Of a DNA stretch of 64,000 bases, positions 59,379 through 64,000 are shown one piece after another. The notes under the pieces are model-generated. The model had not been told where the DNA came from, ran no database searches, and saw only the letters and a program-made list of their open reading frames with translations. Both the position numbers and the translations under genes were made by a program. The DNA comes from Spirodela intermedia (Eukaryota > Streptophyta > Magnoliopsida > Alismatales > Araceae). Within the stretch, counting starts at the first letter, position 1; each line of letters begins with the position of its first letter. The stretch spans positions 817,001-881,000 of the forward strand of contig LR746278.1 of assembly GCA_902729315.2 (NCBI GenBank). The letters are read 5' to 3'.

Positions 59379-62300
59379 ATGGAGATGTCGAAGAATTCTA
59401 TCCCCAACGATGTCACAGGGATCCAGAATGATGCCCTCCGCTTCGGGCTGAGCGGCGTCAAGAGCGAGATCGTCGGGGTCCATCCCCTTCAGCCCCTCAT
59501 GGAATCGGTAATCCGTCTTCTCCCTTTGGTCGATTCTTCATTTTTTTCTGTTTTTATTCTTCTATGTTTTAAAGATTTTGGACTACTATGGCATCTACTC
59601 CGGGCTACTTGTATTCTACCTTTTTTTGCTATGGGCATTTCGCCGTTAGGTCTCTTCCTAGGTCTCATCGGCTGGCCCAACCTGTGACTTAATTTCCATG
59701 CGCTGTGATTTTTTAATTTCTCAGACAAAGAGGACGCATGAGGAGATGAAGAGGATGGCCATGGCGAACGTTTATGGATCGGCCTTCCCGTTGAAGATGG
59801 ATCTCGACCGGCAAATCTTTTCTAGGTTCATAAATAATTCGACAACTTCATGCCCTTTAATTTTCTTCTTTTTTTTTCTTCCCTCTTAATTTGTTCCTGG
59901 GTCATTATTGGCTTGGAATCTGGTTGGCCGGTTAGGTATACTGTTGAAGTTAAAAAAAAAATTCTCGTTGTTTGGGGATGGTGCGCGTTGTAGCGTCATC
60001 TGTTTACACTGTTGTTCTACTAGATGTTGTCATCGTGTATCCTACGACATCGCCATATACTGCGGTTACATTGGAGTCGTTCCCTTTTAACTGAACTGTA
60101 GGGAGAAACTTGAATTTCCTTCTCAGGAATGGTGCAAATATTTTATTTCTATGGCAGTCCAATAGTTGATCCCTCCGTGAGGCTGTTGCATTTTTGTTGC
60201 TGAGGCTTCATTGTTTTTGTTATCAGAGGAATTCGTCGACTAGACATTAATATATTGTCCTTTTTGGTAGTCCTTGGAATGAATTCTGTGATAAAGAGCA
60301 ACTAATTAGATTTGAGGCAATTCTGATCTAGGGAGGGGGCTAGAACCTGTGGATGATGACCTGTCCTAGAACTTGGATTTCACATATTCGGATTTTTTGC
60401 GAGGAGAATTTGATATACACGCCAAGGAAGAAGAACCACGAATACTGGGTGACATGTCTGTGGTTATTTGCTTTATATGTGAGCGTCAAAAGTGGGAGAT
60501 TTTCCTATGAATGGTTTCGTTCTTCCTCTGAAACCATTGGTTGAGTGGACTGCTTCATTCAAACTCGTTTTCTTTTCTGGGTCCGATTACTAGAGACTCT
60601 GATTCTGGTCGTAAGCTTTGCAATCCACTAGTTTATATCTATCGTTTTCTGAAGTTAATTGCATATTGTTTAACAAGGTTATGACACTTCTACCTTGAAA
60701 CAATTGATAAGTGGTTGCTAATTGTACCTCCAAATGATTTTGCATTGTTAATGCTGAGTCACCTCTTTCATGTTTGTTATTCATGCTGACCGTTTAGTAA
60801 CCTTCATGCTTTGTTCGCCATTTTTGGAATCAATTATCTGTAGGTAATTTAGTGACAGATAGGCTTGATCATATTTCATTTTTTTTTAATGTTTTTTCTA
60901 GTCATCTCTGTTTGTTGGTACATCTGGGTGTTGACCGTCCACTCGTTCGTGTTTTTTTAATTACTTTTCGGATCTGTCCTTGAATATCCAGGTTGGCATT
61001 GAAAGAAAGTCCCAGTGGGTAAAATGGGAGATTTGTATCAGTGGCTTCCTCAATAAGCTATTTTTATAGTGTTTGATTATGTAACACTCCAACGTTTCAT
61101 AATTGTGAACAATGTAGTCAAAGGGAATATCATGTTCTCTTAAGTTCATCAGTTGTGTAGACGTAGCATTATGCTACTGAAAGACAATATGTCGACGAAT
61201 CCCCTGCTTAACCGTTGAAATTAATAAGTGAAGTTAAAGTAGAAACAAGGATACATTTTTGTTGATAATTTTCCTGAGAAGGATACTCCAATGTATCATA
61301 GGACGACAAAGTGGCTCAATTGAATTCATTTTCCCTTCTTTATGATGAAATTTCTTTGTGCTATGGGCGTCAAATGCATAGTTAACAGTTGTAACGTGAT
61401 TCGTTTATTTCAGACTGGTTCATATAGTTTGATCCTATATAGAACTGAACGGAAAATATTTCAAAACTATGGTCCTGTTTGTGTAAATTTATTTGAAACC
61501 TTGTTTCTGTGGCATCTTGCTGATTAATCAGCGTTCCTTTTGGTGGATGTAATCTGCAGTATTAGGCTATGCGTGTGGTCTTTCTGTTTTGTGGAAAAAT
61601 AATGGAGAGGTTGGTGCAGTCATACTTCTTTTACTTACTTAATTACACTGTTTATTCAGTGCACAGCAAGATTTCAGCGAGAGATAATAAAGAAGATAGT
61701 ATGTTAATTACACTACGACCCAATAAAGGAAAAATAGTTACACATAGTTTGGGCTCCTAGAATATGACGCTCTTGTGGCAATCCATTTGATTGGTATCGA
61801 AAGGACCAATTTATTGGGATGTCAAATGCTCGACAAGCTGCTACATTAGTGGCGCATAAACCATGTTCGTCAACCAAGTTTGTTCGGTGGTCGTAATTGG
61901 TTAGTGGGAAAAAAGCGGAAGAATAAAGTAATAATCTTGGACCCAGCTATTAGGACTTTTCTGGTTTTGCCTTCCACTTTTCTAAAAGAGAAATTCATTC
62001 TGTGTAGGGTCCTCCCATGCCATTTGATAGGCATCGTGGTTCATAGAGTTTGAACTTATACTTTGGCATTATGAATCGGAATATCAGAGCTGTATCGGAT
62101 GTATACAGTTGTTCCGTGGAATTATGATTTTTTCCAGTATCATAAATTTTTACTAAATATATCAATTATATGTATAACTGTACACTAAGCTTACGTGGAA
62201 TAAATATCATGACTCCAAGTTTACCTCTTCTAGTCATGCAATTTGAAGCTTCAGCAATGGTTTAGAGAATTTATCCAGACTATTTAAGTACCTTAATGGA

Positions 62301-63911
62301 GGTTTAGTTAACACATCTTCAGTTCGCAAATGCAACCCTTTCATTATCCTATTTGATAGGAACCATAATCGGATGCTTTTTTTGCAATTGTTGCTTCTAA
62401 TGGGTGATTCAGTGCCTAAGAAAGTGAAATAGACCTTGACGAGAGGAGTCCTGGAGCAGATACCTCAACTTTCCTATCACATTATTCGGTCGTCTTCTGT
62501 AGATTGTTGTGCAATCTGGTAAGAACTAGAACTTCATTACTAAGGAAGTAGACAGTCTTTTAAGTGAAGAGACTCTAATAAATGTAGCCCGTCTCGTTTG
62601 TCCTCTTATTTCCTGCATTTTCAGAACTCTCCATTGACAATGTGGCCCAATGTTAAAAAAACACCCTGTTCAATTAGATACAGACAAGAGAAGAACATGG
62701 ATTCCCAAATGTCACAAGAAAGGAGAGACAGGAAGCTGAGAGATAAAAATGCTGATAGAAATATAAAGCAAGAGGGGGGGAGGTAGGCACTGTTCTACTT
62801 CCTATAAGAGGGAGTTAGTTCGTTCCCTATTAGTATTATTCCACGACAGCTGCTACAAACTATGAACTGCGTAAAATCCCCATAAAAGGGCAGCCGTAGC
62901 ATATTTTTTTTATGGCAGGATCAGTGTGAAAATCGTAATTTTTTGTTCATTTTGAGTTCCTATAAAGTACGAATACATCCATGGTATTTTATTCCCTATG
63001 TGTAGCCATTCGCAACGGACATGTACGTAATCCCTCTCCAGTATTTCTCTAGTTTAATTCACAACTGACAATAAACTGTTGATGCTTGTATGCATTTCTG
63101 CGTCTGCCATGCATGATTTGCTTACATCGCCAAAACTAGGAATGCTCTAAGAACAATTCTCCATTTCTGGCATTTCAACTTCTTATGAAGAGGAAAAGAC
63201 GTCTTTGAAATTTGTTCGAGCGTCTACGAAAGCCAAGTCCAAAGTTCTGACTTGGAATTCCCATGGGTAATGATCATCTCAGGGTGTCTGTCAAAATCCC
63301 ACTCTCTGTCTTCAAATAAGTGAACTAAAGTGATAGGAACTTAACATTCCTTCATATTTTTTTTTGTATCTTCTTCAGTGTGAAGAACAGCTTCTGGTTA
63401 CGCGGCTCGTTGCTGCTAATCTTGAAACTGATCATATACCTTATCGGTTAATTTTTAAATTCTGATCAGACAACTCTTACTGTTTTGCTATCACAGATTC
63501 CAGAGACCTGCAGGGGCGCTTCCTTCCTCCATGCTCGGCTTGGAGGCTATTACGGGCAGCTTGGATGACTTTGGATTTGAGGACTACCTCAACGGTAACG
63601 ATTCCTGCTTATTATTTTCCATCGTTACTCCGTAAAATCACGAGTTCTTGGATGCTGTAACTTCCTATCACGTTTCTGCTCCCCCGTTTTCAGTCTTCTG
63701 GGATGCGAATCCTCCGGGGGGATTGTCTTCTCCTTATGACGCTTGTTTCATCCTCTTGCGGCCAGTCATGAAAGGGTCTCATTTATCTTTGTTCTTCTCT
63801 TTTTCCGCAGACCCACGAGATTCTGACAGCTTTCGACCAGCCGACATGCATCACGGGATGGAGGTTCGCCTGGGCATCTCCAATGGCCCAGCTCATCCAA
63901 GCTTCATCTGA
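59379..63911 (+). CDS. UMP1: Proteasome maturation factor UMP1/POMP
   Basis: UMP1 is the chaperone that helps half-proteasomes dimerise and is then degraded as the first substrate of the new 20S particle. Four exons: 59379-59507, 59725-59825, 63497-63594, 63811-63911; 142 residues, equal to the family's usual length. Junction phases (0, 2, 1) all fit. Diagnostic motifs are intact: IQNDALRFGLSGVKSEIVG, THEEMKR, YGSAFPLKMDLDRQI, SRFQRPAGALPSSMLGLEA (across the exon 2/3 junction), DDFGFEDYLN|DPRDSD and HHGMEVRLGISNGPAHPSF. Intron 2 is unusually long (3671 bp) and AT-rich with no recognisable gene inside; other introns are about 217 bp each. The start ATG is followed after one codon by a second ATG. 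Confidence 0.96.
59826..63496 (+). other. Long intron 2 of UMP1
   Basis: Donor AG|GTTCAT and acceptor CTATCACAG|ATTCC. The interior is AT-rich and has only short ORFs. I see no LTR, terminal inverted repeat or transposase. Confidence 0.7.
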
Positions 63912-64000
63912 TTAGCCTGTTCTTAACGCGACATCTCCTTCAGACAGTGCCCAGTGGTTGGGTTAGTTTCCTTCCTTTCTCCATGGATTCAATGTTCTTG
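63912..64000 (+). other. UMP1 3' flank
   Basis: Presumed 3' UTR running to the window edge; no poly(A) signal can be assigned. Confidence 0.4.

Overview
This is nuclear DNA from a flowering plant, most likely a monocot. The genes have spliced introns with GT..AG ends, targeting peptides for chloroplast and mitochondrion, and plant-only families (wall-associated kinase, WVD2-like TPX2, plant POMP/UMP1). Several genes have strongly GC-rich 5' exons set in AT-rich, repeat-laden DNA, which together with abundant (GA)n/(CT)n microsatellites suggests a non-grass monocot; the species cannot be named from this window.

Layout. 1.0-9.1 kb is a gene cluster on the minus strand: an intronless mitochondrial ribosomal protein bL12, the four-exon chloroplast twin-arginine translocase subunit TatC, and a three-exon GT61 glycosyltransferase whose lumenal stem carries tandem repeats. 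10.8-27.2 kb is a block of decayed nested LTR retrotransposons. An outer Ty3/gypsy element (+ strand) has been split by a second gypsy element (- strand) and by a Ty1/copia element with very short LTRs (- strand). The two inserted elements each contain one copy of a non-coding repeat of about 1.1 kb, in opposite orientation. 28.2-30.0 kb is the cytosolic chaperonin subunit CCT4 (+), followed by a tandem repeat tract and a microsatellite-rich stretch (31-33.5 kb). 33.8-37.9 kb is a five-exon gene (-) for a Rad60/SUMO-like-domain protein. 39.6-43.6 kb is a nine-exon WVD2-like/TPX2 microtubule-binding protein gene (+), including one GC-AG intron. 44.7-45.1 kb is a small proline-rich protein with a probable GPI anchor (-). 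47.1-49.9 kb is a wall-associated kinase gene (+) with a premature stop and several broken kinase motifs. 51.0-52.5 kb looks like a copia LTR. 55.8-56.3 kb (+) and 57.9-59.0 kb (-) are two intronless conserved plant proteins of unknown function; the second lies head to head with the proteasome assembly factor UMP1/POMP (59.4-63.9 kb, +), which has a 3.7-kb intron.

The genes are independent housekeeping or cell-wall genes, not a pathway cluster. Exon boundaries were derived by reading splice sites and checking that phase and conserved protein sequence run across each junction; UTR ends were not determined. I found no CRISPR array, rRNA, complete tRNA gene or gene cluster suggesting a new biological system. 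The most informative oddities are the damaged WAK gene, the GC-AG intron, the GT61 stem repeats and the structure of the retrotransposon nest.
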